Shown here one piece after another: positions 7,452-15,634 of a stretch of DNA of 64,000 nucleotides (positions are counted from its first letter, which is position 1; every line of letters begins with the position of its first letter). A model generated the notes under the pieces. The model searched no databases. It saw only the letters and a program-made list of their open reading frames with translations, and was not told the origin of the DNA. Origin of the DNA: Bacillota bacterium. GTDB lineage: Bacteria > Bacillota > Clostridia > DSM-8532. The position numbers and the translations under genes are program-made. The stretch spans positions 1 through 64,000 of the forward strand of contig JAEZTB010000064.1 of assembly GCA_023443745.1 (NCBI GenBank), in the 5' to 3' direction.

Positions 7452-8981
7452 ATGTTCAGCAGAGTTTCCACCTGCGGGCTTACAGGTCTTGCCGGTTATC
7501 CTATTCAGGTAGAGACCGATATTTCAAATGGTATTCCTACCTTCGATATCGTGGGGCTTGCCGATATCTCGGTAAAAGAGGCCAGGGAACGTGTGAGGGC
7601 GGCTATTAAAAATTCAGGATTTGAATTTCCGGTAAAGCGTATCACCGTTAATTTGGCACCTGCTGACACACGTAAAGAGGGCTCCGGCTTTGATCTTCCC
7701 TTGGCATTGGGAATACTAGCTTCGTCGGGAATTATAACAAGCAGCGCCATTGAAGACTATATGCTTGTGGGGGAGCTTGCGCTGGATGGAAGTGTCCGGC
7801 CTGTATCGGGGATGCTCTGCAAGGCCATCGCGGCAAGAGAATTGGGGTTTTCCAAGCTTATGTTACCTCATGAAAATGCCCGAGAGGTATCTGTAGTGCG
7901 CGAACTGAAAATTTATCCTGTTCATACTCTTAAGCAAGCTGTTGAACATTTTAATGGAACTCAACCCATTACATATAGCTATATTGACGAATTTTCAGCT
8001 CCGGCCTTGAACTTAAGTCAGGAGGATTTTTCTGATGTAAAGGGCCAGAAAAATGCAAAAAGGGCCTTGGAGGTTGCTGCTTGTGGCGGACATAATCTCA
8101 TTATGATCGGCAGTCCTGGATCGGGCAAAACCATGCTGGCCCGCAGACTCCCAACCATTTTGCCGGATTTGACCTTTGAGGAATCTCTTGAGGTAACCAA
8201 AATCTATAGTGTAGCAGGGTTGCTGGCTCAGAATAGCCCTCTTGTGCAAGAGCGGCCATTCCGCTCCCCTCACCACACGGTAAGCGCTATGAGCCTGGTG
8301 GGCGGAGGCAGGCTGCCAAGGCCGGGAGAAGCCAGCCTTGCTCATCATGGTGTTCTCTTCCTTGATGAAATTCCCGAGTTTCCCAGAATGACTTTGGATG
8401 TTTTGCGACAACCTCTTGAAGATGGACAGGCCAACATTTCACGGATCAATGCCTCAGTAACCTATCCCTGCAGGTTCATGCTTATAGCAGCCGCAAACCC
8501 CTGTAAATGCGGCTATTATGGAGATTCCACGAAAAGCTGCACCTGCTCCTTTCGTGATGCGGAAAATTATCTATCACGTCTGTCGGGACCACTGATGGAT
8601 CGCATAGACATCCATGTTCATGTGCCAACCTTAAGGTATATAGAAATAGAAAACTCTAAGCCCGAGGAGCCATCGGAGGAAATAAAGAAACGTGTCAATA
8701 GAACTCGAAAGCTTCAACAGGAGCGATATAAGCGTTTTGGCATCTATTGCAATGCGCATCTGAAGGGCTCCATGATACGCGAGTTCTGCCGGTTGGATGA
8801 GGAAGGAAAACGGATTTTGAGATCAGCTTTTGACAGACTCAGTCTAAGTGCACGCGCCCATGACCGCATCCTGAAGGTGTCCCGAACCATCGCAGACCTT
8901 GAGGAGCATGAGCTTATTAAAGCAAGGCATGTGGCCGAGGCCATACAATATAGGGCTCTGGACAGAACTGCCAGGGTATAG
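7452..8981 (+). CDS. comM: ComM/YifB-type AAA+ ATPase (Mg-chelatase-like)
   Basis: A 509-residue YifB/ComM protein. An N-terminal Lon-protease-like fold (about 1-170, with RVTVNLAPADTRKEGSGFDLP-type block) precedes the AAA+ module. Walker A is GSPGSGKTMLAR (about 218-229). The PFRSPHHTVS block is family-specific. Walker B is GVLFLDEIPEF. A Cys cluster CKCGYYGDSTKSCTC follows the arginine-sensor region. ComM is a hexameric helicase promoting branch migration during natural transformation; YifB homologues are widespread in non-competent species too. It is followed directly by dprA, and a prepilin peptidase lies further on, so transformation genes are present. Confidence 0.93.
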   Translation: MFSRVSTCGLTGLAGYPIQVETDISNGIPTFDIVGLADISVKEARERVRAAIKNSGFEFPVKRITVNLAPADTRKEGSGFDLPLALGILASSGIITSSAIEDYMLVGELALDGSVRPVSGMLCKAIAARELGFSKLMLPHENAREVSVVRELKIYPVHTLKQAVEHFNGTQPITYSYIDEFSAPALNLSQEDFSDVKGQKNAKRALEVAACGGHNLIMIGSPGSGKTMLARRLPTILPDLTFEESLEVTKIYSVAGLLAQNSPLVQERPFRSPHHTVSAMSLVGGGRLPRPGEASLAHHGVLFLDEIPEFPRMTLDVLRQPLEDGQANISRINASVTYPCRFMLIAAANPCKCGYYGDSTKSCTCSFRDAENYLSRLSGPLMDRIDIHVHVPTLRYIEIENSKPEEPSEEIKKRVNRTRKLQQERYKRFGIYCNAHLKGSMIREFCRLDEEGKRILRSAFDRLSLSARAHDRILKVSRTIADLEEHELIKARHVAEAIQYRALDRTARV

Positions 8982-8997
8982 GGTGTGGAGGAATCTT

Positions 8998-10092
8998 ATG
9001 ATAAACGAATTAGAGTATTGGCTTTACTTAAGCACCCTTGAAGGTGTGAGCAATCATATGAAGCTTGAGCTTGTTACTTTCATGGGTGGACCACTAAATG
9101 TCTATGGAGCTGATAAATCGACCCTGATCAAGGCAGGCTTTACACCTCAGGCCTATGAGGCTTATCATAGCGATGCAACCAGGCAGGAGGCCCATCGCAT
9201 CGTCGATTTTTGTACTAGTCATGATATTAAGCTTTTAACCCTTTCCCATGAAGAGTATCCTGAGATGCTTAAATATATCCACGATCCACCGCTGATGCTT
9301 TATATGAGAGGTAATATTCCCAAATCCAATGCCATTGCAATTGTCGGCTCCAGGAGAGCCTCGGGCTATGGTATTGAAACAGCGGTAAAAATGTCGTCAG
9401 AGCTTTCCTATGCGGGTATTTTAGTGGTCAGTGGTATGGCTAGGGGAATAGACACAGCAGCCCATTGCGGTGCTCTTAATGTGGAGGGGGAGACGGTGGC
9501 TGTTCTGGGTTGTGGGGTAGACACGCCCTATCCGCCTGAAAACAGAGCTCTTATGGAACGTATTATTCATTCAGGTGCAGTCATTTCAGAATACCCTCCC
9601 GGTACACGGCCTGCTACCTTTCATTTTCCTAATCGAAACCGGATTATAAGCGGTATGTCACTGGGTACCCTGGTGGTGGAGGCTGGGCTTAAAAGCGGCT
9701 CACTGATTACAGCCCATTGCGCCCTGGAACAGGGAAGAGAGGTTTTTGCCATTCCAGGCAATATCACAAGCTTTAATAGTATGGGTACCAATCGTCTGAT
9801 CAAGGATGGTGCCAAGATGGTTCTTAATATGGAGGATATCCTGGAGGAGCTTCAATTTGGTCTTGCTCCTCTTGATAAAGGAAAACGCAAAAAGCGGGGC
9901 CGTAAAACCGATGGTTTGGGCCAGGAAGGCAAGAAAATCATCAGTGCTCTAAAAATTGAGGATCTATATGATGAGGAGCTGTCCCTTAAAACACGTATTC
10001 CTCTCAAGGACTTATTTGAGCTGCTCCTGGACCTGGAGCTTAAAGGCCTTGTGAAAAAGAGCCTGACGGGTAAATACATGCTGCTGGCATAA
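8998..10092 (+). CDS. dprA: DNA-processing protein DprA
   Basis: A 364-residue DprA/Smf protein that loads RecA onto incoming single-stranded DNA during transformation. It has an N-terminal SAM-like helical region, then the Rossmann core: IAIVGSRRASGYG, VSGMARGIDTAAHCGAL, TVAVLGCGVDTPYPPEN, ISEYPPGTRP, FPNRNRIISGMS, and EAGLKSGSLITA. It ends with a basic linker (KRKKRGRK) and a winged-helix domain (ALKIEDLYDEELS..). The start at 8998 has TGGAGG upstream; the longer frame overlaps comM and is unlikely. It lies 16 bases after comM. Confidence 0.95.
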   Translation: MINELEYWLYLSTLEGVSNHMKLELVTFMGGPLNVYGADKSTLIKAGFTPQAYEAYHSDATRQEAHRIVDFCTSHDIKLLTLSHEEYPEMLKYIHDPPLMLYMRGNIPKSNAIAIVGSRRASGYGIETAVKMSSELSYAGILVVSGMARGIDTAAHCGALNVEGETVAVLGCGVDTPYPPENRALMERIIHSGAVISEYPPGTRPATFHFPNRNRIISGMSLGTLVVEAGLKSGSLITAHCALEQGREVFAIPGNITSFNSMGTNRLIKDGAKMVLNMEDILEELQFGLAPLDKGKRKKRGRKTDGLGQEGKKIISALKIEDLYDEELSLKTRIPLKDLFELLLDLELKGLVKKSLTGKYMLLA

Positions 10093-10150
10093 GTCATGTA
10101 TCGAAACCATAGAATGCTTAATAGAAACATGTTCTTGGCGGAATGCTGAC

Positions 10151-10924
10151 ATGAAAGTTTTATTTATCCGCAAGAAGGACTATGTTCCTCTTCTTTTAAT
10201 TCTTGTTGCGGCCATTATTTTTATCATTATTAACGCTGTACTGACACAAAACTATCTGGCACAGGTTTCGGGACATTACCGTGAAGATATCCCTATCTAC
10301 TCAGTGGATTGTGAAGGCAAGAAGTGTGCCATCACCTTTGATTGTGCCTGGGGGGCCGATGATATCCCGAATATTCTGGATACCCTTGACAACTACAAAG
10401 CTAAAGCGACCTTCTTTTTAGTTGGGCTTTGGGCTGAAGAAAACCCGGATATGGTGAAGCTCATGATCGAGCGAGGCCATGAAGTAGCCAATCACGGCTA
10501 TTCACATGCGCATATGGCCCAAATACCTGAGGCTAAAATTCAAGAGGAAATAAGGCGCTGCACCGAGGTTATTGAAAAAATAACGGGCACCAAAGTGACT
10601 TTATTCCGTCCACCCTATGGGGAGTATAATTCAACTACAGTAAGAGTTGCCAAAAAAATGAACTATCAGTCCATTCAATGGGACGTGGATTCTTTGGACT
10701 GGAAAAAGACTTTATCGGCGAATGATATTTACAAGAGGGTGACCCAGAATGTCAACCGTGGATCCATCATTCTTTTTCACAATGATACCCTGTACACTGA
10801 GAAAATTCTGCCCTCCATCTTGGATAATCTTACGAAAAACGGATATGATTGTGTTAAAGTATCAGATCTCCTGTTAAAAGGCGATTACAAAATTCGTTAT
10901 GACGGCCGGCAGATGAAAGAATGA
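10151..10924 (+). CDS. pdaB: PdaB-type polysaccharide deacetylase, membrane-anchored
   Basis: A 257-residue NodB-fold deacetylase with an N-terminal membrane anchor (VPLLLILVAAIIFIIINAVL, about 13-33). Motif 1 is ITFDCAWGADDIP, the PdaB-type variant of TFDDGP. Motif 2 is GHEVANHGYSHAHM with zinc-binding His residues. Motif 3 is RPPYGEYN. The Trp motif is WDVDSLDWK. The C-terminal motif is IILFHN. The closest known type is B. subtilis PdaB (YbaN), needed to keep spores stable after late sporulation. The enzyme acts on peptidoglycan outside the membrane. Gene symbol assigned by motif pattern, not by search. Confidence 0.8.
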   Translation: MKVLFIRKKDYVPLLLILVAAIIFIIINAVLTQNYLAQVSGHYREDIPIYSVDCEGKKCAITFDCAWGADDIPNILDTLDNYKAKATFFLVGLWAEENPDMVKLMIERGHEVANHGYSHAHMAQIPEAKIQEEIRRCTEVIEKITGTKVTLFRPPYGEYNSTTVRVAKKMNYQSIQWDVDSLDWKKTLSANDIYKRVTQNVNRGSIILFHNDTLYTEKILPSILDNLTKNGYDCVKVSDLLLKGDYKIRYDGRQMKE

Positions 10925-11083
10925 CCATCAAAGTTCAAAGCAAGGTCGAAGAGGGCTTTTTTTAGTATATTTATTTAATAAAAACATGTTTAAGCCTCTA
11001 TGAATTTGGTGAAATATATATTAAGATTCAATTATAGATAGTAATTCTTTAGTTAAATCTGATGATAGGAAACAGGCTCCTTA

Positions 11084-11112
11084 TTGAATACTGGATTATT
11101 GCAACTTATACT
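11084..11112 (+). promoter_or_regulatory. sigma-A promoter in the 10.9-11.2 kb gap
   Basis: TTGAAT (11084-11089), 17 bases, TATACT (11107-11112). It would give a leader of about 125 bases before the SSB-like gene. The rest of the 10925-11244 gap is AT-rich with no gene; a weak AAGC/GCTT hairpin and T-run just after the deacetylase (about 10940-10965) may terminate it. Confidence 0.6.
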
Positions 11113-11244
11113 AAACAAAAGTCTTCTTAAGGCCGAATGATATTGATGAAAAGATTGCTTCTAAACGAGCAGGGTGCTGAATATTAATTATCAGGCAGCA
11201 TGTTCGATAAATACCAAAGACTTTGAGAGGAGTTGGGGTGTCAG

Positions 11245-11904
11245 ATGTCAGGAAATACATCTTTAGATAACAACAATGCGAGTCTCGCCGGAAAGGTTGT
11301 CTCTAATCCTGAATTCAGCCATGAAGTATATGGGGAAGGATTTTACATAGTCTACATCCAGGTACCCCGGCTTAGTGATACTTATGACAATATACCGATC
11401 ATGTTTTCTGAACGGCTGGTACGCCCTGAAAATATCGTAAATACGCTTTATCTTTCGGTAGAAGGTCAGTTCCGTTCCTATAACAATTTTAACAGCAACA
11501 GCGGGCATAAGTTGATGCTTACTGTTTTTGCTCGGGAAATTGAGATTTTCCAGGAGGAGGTGACGCACAAGAATCCTAACCAAATCTGTCTCAATGGGTT
11601 TGTTTGCAGAAAGCCCATGTACAGGACAACGCCGTTTGGCAGAGAAATCGCAGATATCCTGCTGGCCGTTAACAGAGCCTATAACAAATCTGACTATATT
11701 CCCTGCATTGCATGGGGGAGAAATGCCAAATTTGCCGGAACCTTTGAAATCGGTGATAATATTCGGGTATGGGGACGTATTCAAAGTCGTGTTTACCAGA
11801 AGAAACTTTCCGAGGAAGAGGTTGAGGAACGGGTAGCTTACGAGATCTCGGTTTCCAAAATGGAGGTTGTCAGAGAAAACAACAATAAGAACCTGACCCC
11901 CTAG
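11245..11904 (+). CDS. tandem-OB single-strand DNA-binding-like protein
   Basis: A 219-residue protein made of two OB-fold halves. The first, about residues 8-105, has SLAGKVVSNPEFSHEVYGEGFY..VQVPRLS. The second, about 112-205, has QICLNGFVCRKPMYRTTPFGREIADILLAVNR..SDYIPCIAWGRNAKFA..GDNIRVWGRIQSR and matches the SSB core. Canonical SSB has one OB fold and a DDDIPF tail; neither the acidic tail nor a long Gly/Gln linker is present. Two OB folds per chain suggest a dimer acting like a normal SSB tetramer, but nucleic-acid binding is inferred. ATG 11245 fits the GGGGTG Shine-Dalgarno; the TTG 12 bases earlier abuts its own site. Confidence 0.75.
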   Translation: MSGNTSLDNNNASLAGKVVSNPEFSHEVYGEGFYIVYIQVPRLSDTYDNIPIMFSERLVRPENIVNTLYLSVEGQFRSYNNFNSNSGHKLMLTVFAREIEIFQEEVTHKNPNQICLNGFVCRKPMYRTTPFGREIADILLAVNRAYNKSDYIPCIAWGRNAKFAGTFEIGDNIRVWGRIQSRVYQKKLSEEEVEERVAYEISVSKMEVVRENNNKNLTP

Positions 11905-12024
11905 CGCAATCAAAGATTGCGATGGGGAGCCCCAGAACCTTGTTACTTTGTAATAAGAACCTGACCCGCTAACGAAATTAAAATTTCGAGCGGGTACCCC
12001 AGAACCTTGTTACTTCGTAATAAG
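11884..12024 (+). repeat. two tandem 67-68-base double-hairpin units
   Basis: Unit 1 is 11884-11951 and unit 2 is 11952-12018, with the last hairpin reaching 12024. Each starts AATAAGAACCTGACCC. Next comes a hairpin whose arms differ: CGCAATC/GATTGCG in unit 1 and CGAAATT/AATTTCG in unit 2. Both are flanked by C-rich/G-rich outer arms that still pair. Each then has CCCAGAACC and a second hairpin CTTGTTAC-ttt/ttc-GTAATAAG. Read on the minus strand, the unit runs GGGTC-AGG box, hairpin, TTCTG, like the GGGTCGAGG family elsewhere. It overlaps the last codons of the SSB-like gene. Confidence 0.8.
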
Positions 12025-12051
12025 AAGGAATGAGAAGGGAGAGCGATACCC

Positions 12052-12462
12052 ATGATAAAGGTTGTTTATGGAAACAAGGGTATAGGAAAGACAAAATACC
12101 TTATTAGCAGTGCAAATACTTTACTTGGTGACTGCATGGGAGATGTGGTGTTCATCAATAGGGACAATTCACTCATAACAGACCTTAAGCATGAGATTAG
12201 GTATGTAAACATCTCAGACTTTCCAATTAATACGTTAGATCAACTATTCGCCTTTATTTGCGGGCTCATTGCCGAGAACTATGACATAAAGGCGATATTT
12301 GTTGACGGTCTTGCCAAATATGAGGCAAGGCAGGATCAATACCCAGAATTTTTTGACAAGGTTAAAAATGTCTCGGAAAAATTTGAAACGAAGTTTATTT
12401 TTTCAGTCAGTGGAGATATCAGCAGTATTCCTGAATATGTCAATAAAGAATACTCCTGCTAA
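12052..12462 (+). CDS. small P-loop protein of unknown function
   Basis: A 136-residue protein with Walker A GNKGIGKTKYL (residues 7-17) and a Walker B-like strand KAIFVDGLAKYE near residue 84. A further beta strand TKFIFSVSGD sits near 113. The core looks like a minimal RecA/ASCE-type nucleotide-binding fold, but no family could be named. It lies after the SSB-like protein and before priA, both DNA-related, separated from the former by the tandem double-hairpin repeat. GGGAGAG gives the Shine-Dalgarno. A strong terminator follows, so it closes this transcript. Confidence 0.65.
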   Translation: MIKVVYGNKGIGKTKYLISSANTLLGDCMGDVVFINRDNSLITDLKHEIRYVNISDFPINTLDQLFAFICGLIAENYDIKAIFVDGLAKYEARQDQYPEFFDKVKNVSEKFETKFIFSVSGDISSIPEYVNKEYSC

Positions 12463-12481
12463 ATGTGAATAAAATGTCGGT

Positions 12482-12516
12482 AAAAGGGATTTGCATTGAA
12501 TTGCAAATCCCTTTTT
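12482..12516 (+). terminator. strong intrinsic terminator
   Basis: A 14-base perfect stem, AAAAGGGATTTGCA (12482-12495) with its complement (12502-12515), a six-base loop and a T-run. A-runs on the left side make it potentially bidirectional. Confidence 0.85.
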
Positions 12517-12549
12517 GACTAAATACCCGGGACAAGGTACTATAGAAAG

Positions 12550-12591
12550 CAGGATATTATTAATTTTATTGTGACTAACAAGGTTCTGGAG
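12550..12591 (-). repeat. partial copy of the double-hairpin repeat
   Basis: AACAAGGTTCTGG at 12577-12589, preceded by a TTATTA..GTGACTAAC stretch, matches the minus-strand reading of the units at 11884-12018 (TTATTAC..GTAACAAGGTTCTGGGG). It seems to be a degraded or single-hairpin copy about 550 bases away, just upstream of priA. Confidence 0.4.
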
Positions 12592-12636
12592 AATTAAAGG
12601 ATCTTGGAGCACTTGTTTTACACGGGGGTATATATA

Positions 12637-15072
12637 ATGCGCCTTGCGGCAGTTGTTCTTTCTGACGCTACAAGAGGCTTTGATAAGCTATATGATTATA
12701 GGCTTTCGCAGGAGGATTGTGAAAAAGCCATTCCCGGAATGCGGGTTTTGGTTCCTTTTGGTCGTGGAAATCAACTGAAATCTGCATGGATCCTCAGAAT
12801 ATGGGACGGAGAGCCCCAAGGGAAGCTCAAAGAAATATCACAAATTGTAGATCAGGAGCCCCTTTTGTCCTCTGAATCAATTAAGCTTGCCGAATGGATG
12901 AAAACCCGATATTTCTGTACCTGGGGCGACGCCATCCGCATCATGATCCCTGCGGGTGTGAATTTAAAGCGGCTAAAATGGTTTTATGCAAAAGAAACCG
13001 AAGTAATAAAAGCCTTAAGTGATGAGCAGGAAACACTCTACAAAAAAGTGAAGGCTAACCCCAACGGCCTGTCGGAGCAGGAGCTCAACCTGGATGAAAA
13101 CGGCCAAAAAATAATACAGGAGCTTATTAAAAAGGGCTGTATAGAAGCCGGTGAGGTTTTCGAGCAGCGCATTAACGAGAAAACTGTTAAGGCTGTTATC
13201 CCTGCCCTGACAAAGGAAGAATTTGACGGACTTAATGAAGAAGGAAAAATAAAGAGTATTCAATATATCCGAGTAATGGAGGTTCTTTTTGCCGAGGAAG
13301 TATGCACGCTTCAAGACCTTCTTTTGATTGCCGGCGTTTCCCATGCCACCATTCGAACTATGGCCAAAAAAGGGTGGGTGACATACTGTGACCTTGAGGT
13401 GGAGCGAAATCCTTTTGATAATATATGTGCTACGATGACACCGCCTCCGAATTTGACAGAGGAGCAGAAGTATGTTCTTGACAAGGCTTATCCGCTTTTA
13501 GAAGAGAACAGGCTCAATGAGCTCCTGCTTCATGGTATAACGGGAAGCGGTAAAACTGAAATATATCTGAGGCTTATCGAGGCCGTCATCAGTAAGGGGA
13601 AAACGGCCATAGTTCTGGTGCCTGAAATTTCTCTTACACCCCAGATGACCAGCCGGTTTACAGGCCGTTTTGGCAATAGGGTGGCCATTCAGCACAGCCG
13701 CTTGTCCCAGGGTGAGCGCTATGACCAATGGCGCAAGATCAGAGCGGGAGAGGTAGATGTCGTAATTGGTGCCCGTTCTGCTGTTTTTGCACCCCTTGCA
13801 GATATAGGCGTAATTATAGTTGATGAAGAGCATGAATTGTCCTATAAATCTGAAAACACACCCAAGTACGATGCGTGCCATGTAGCCCGGGCACGATGCA
13901 ATATTCTGGGAGCACTTTTGGTAATGGGATCGGCTACTCCCTCTGTTGAGACCTATTACCGGGCTGTCAACGGGAAAACAGCCTTTCAGATTATGAAAAA
14001 CAGACCCAATGCCATGCCATTGCCTATTGTTAGAACTGTAGATCTTCGGGAAGAATTAAAGAATGGAAATCGCAGTGTCTTAAGTACAAGCCTTGAGGAA
14101 GAGCTTGTTAAGAACAAGGAAAGAGGGGAGCAGAGCATCCTTTTTATCAATCGTCGTGGTTATGCCTCCTTCATGCTGTGCAGGGACTGTGGTTTTATTC
14201 TTAAATGTCCTCATTGCAGTGTTTCTCTCACCGTACATACCCATGACAGGCAAGCTATCTGCCATTATTGCGGTTTTACGCAGCACATTCCCAAAACATG
14301 CCCCAACTGCCATGGACCCAATATAAAAGTCTTTGGCACGGGGACACAGAAGGTCGAGGAAGAATTGTCCAGACACCCTGCCGGTTTTAAAGTCATCCGA
14401 ATGGATTTGGATACTACCAACGGCAAGCATGGGCATCAAAAGCTTCTGGATGCTTTCCGCAACAATGTGGCTGATATCTTGATCGGAACTCAGATGGTAG
14501 CAAAAGGCCACGACTTTCCTGAAGTGACTCTGGTGGGTATTTTAGCGGCTGACGCCTCTCTTTTTAATAGTGATTACAGAGCAAGTGAACGTACCTTTCA
14601 GCTGATCACTCAGGCTTCAGGGCGTGCAGGCCGCGGAACAAAGCCTGGACGCGTCATTCTTCAGGCCTATAATGTTGATGATTATGCCATTAAGGCTGCT
14701 GTGGCTCAGGATTATGAGACCTTCTACCAGAAAGAGATTGCTATGCGGCAGCAACTAATATCACCGCCTTTTTGCCACATAGGGCTGATTATAGTGTCGG
14801 GAGAAAACCCTGAGGATGCCAGAAGCAGCATGGAGAGACTAAAGAACAATATTATCGCTCAATATCAGGATGTACCGGGATTTCAATGCTCAGAAATTTT
14901 ACCTTCACCGATTTTCATGATACGCAACAGGGCAAGGTGGAGGATTATTATAAAAATGGCATCCATTAATCGTTTGGTACAGCTCATGAATGAGGTGCTG
15001 GATGCTTTCTCTAAGTTGAAGCTCCGGGGTACCGATGTGAGTGTGGATATCGACCCGGCAAGCATGATATAA
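12637..15072 (+). CDS. priA: primosomal protein N' (PriA helicase)
   Basis: An 811-residue replication-restart helicase. The N-terminal 3'-DNA-binding domain has the typical VPFGRGN block. The winged-helix part spans about 100-270. Walker A is GITGSGKTEIYL. The helicase motifs include VLVPEISLTPQM, QHSRLSQGERYDQW, GARSAVFAPL, DEEHE, GSATPS, FINRRGYASF and QASGRAGR. Eight cysteines in CRDCGF-LKCPHCS-CHYCGF-CPNCHG form the zinc-binding insert. It opens the priA-def-fmt cluster common in Firmicutes. ATG 12637 sits eight bases after GGGGG; the upstream TTG at 12604 is less likely. Confidence 0.95.
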   Translation: MRLAAVVLSDATRGFDKLYDYRLSQEDCEKAIPGMRVLVPFGRGNQLKSAWILRIWDGEPQGKLKEISQIVDQEPLLSSESIKLAEWMKTRYFCTWGDAIRIMIPAGVNLKRLKWFYAKETEVIKALSDEQETLYKKVKANPNGLSEQELNLDENGQKIIQELIKKGCIEAGEVFEQRINEKTVKAVIPALTKEEFDGLNEEGKIKSIQYIRVMEVLFAEEVCTLQDLLLIAGVSHATIRTMAKKGWVTYCDLEVERNPFDNICATMTPPPNLTEEQKYVLDKAYPLLEENRLNELLLHGITGSGKTEIYLRLIEAVISKGKTAIVLVPEISLTPQMTSRFTGRFGNRVAIQHSRLSQGERYDQWRKIRAGEVDVVIGARSAVFAPLADIGVIIVDEEHELSYKSENTPKYDACHVARARCNILGALLVMGSATPSVETYYRAVNGKTAFQIMKNRPNAMPLPIVRTVDLREELKNGNRSVLSTSLEEELVKNKERGEQSILFINRRGYASFMLCRDCGFILKCPHCSVSLTVHTHDRQAICHYCGFTQHIPKTCPNCHGPNIKVFGTGTQKVEEELSRHPAGFKVIRMDLDTTNGKHGHQKLLDAFRNNVADILIGTQMVAKGHDFPEVTLVGILAADASLFNSDYRASERTFQLITQASGRAGRGTKPGRVILQAYNVDDYAIKAAVAQDYETFYQKEIAMRQQLISPPFCHIGLIIVSGENPEDARSSMERLKNNIIAQYQDVPGFQCSEILPSPIFMIRNRARWRIIIKMASINRLVQLMNEVLDAFSKLKLRGTDVSVDIDPASMI

Positions 15073-15165
15073 TAACTTCGTATTATTATTCATAGCCCGC
15101 TTTCTTGGGGGCGGATAAAGGATTTAGAAGGAACTTAACAATTATTTTTGGTGAGGAGAATAGGT

Positions 15166-15630
15166 ATGGCTATCCGCAACATAGTTACCAAAGGCGATGA
15201 GGTATTAAAGAAGCGCTGTAAGGAAGTTAAAGAAATTGATAAAAGAATATATGACCTGCTCGATGATATGAGAGAAACCATGTATGGTCACGGTAATGGA
15301 GTAGGTCTTGCAGCCAGTCAGGTGGGCATTCTTAAAAGAATTGTTGTCATAGACGTAGGAGAAGGCCTTCTAGAGCTGATTAACCCAGTCATTTTGGAGC
15401 AGGAAGGTGAGCAAATAGAAATAGAGGGCTGCCTGAGCATACCTGGGGTTTACGGAAAGGTTAAGCGTCCTGCCAGAGTGGTGGTAGAATATCAAAACCG
15501 TAAGGGCCATAAGGTAAGAAAAGAGGGGACAGATCTATTGGCTATTTGTATGAGCCACGAAATTGATCACTTAGATGGTATCCTCTTCGATGAGAAGGTT
15601 ACTGAATTTGTTGACATAGAGAAGGAATGA
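15166..15630 (+). CDS. def: peptide deformylase
   Basis: A 154-residue metal-dependent hydrolase that removes the formyl group from nascent proteins. All three motifs are present: GVGLAASQVG (motif 1), EGCLSIPG (motif 2, metal Cys) and HEIDHLDG (motif 3, two His ligands and the catalytic Glu). Length is normal for type I. ATG 15166 aligns with the family's N-terminus; a GTG 18 bases upstream sits on the ribosome binding region GTGAGGAG. The stop is followed after four bases by fmt. A hairpin with a TTC loop lies just after priA (about 15067-15085). Confidence 0.95.
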   Translation: MAIRNIVTKGDEVLKKRCKEVKEIDKRIYDLLDDMRETMYGHGNGVGLAASQVGILKRIVVIDVGEGLLELINPVILEQEGEQIEIEGCLSIPGVYGKVKRPARVVVEYQNRKGHKVRKEGTDLLAICMSHEIDHLDGILFDEKVTEFVDIEKE

Positions 15631-15634
15631 TTTG

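Noticed and set aside
12006..12024. GTAACAAGG string resembling the 3' end of 16S rRNA
   Set aside because: The match is about ten bases on the minus strand inside a repeated hairpin; no other rRNA sequence surrounds it.
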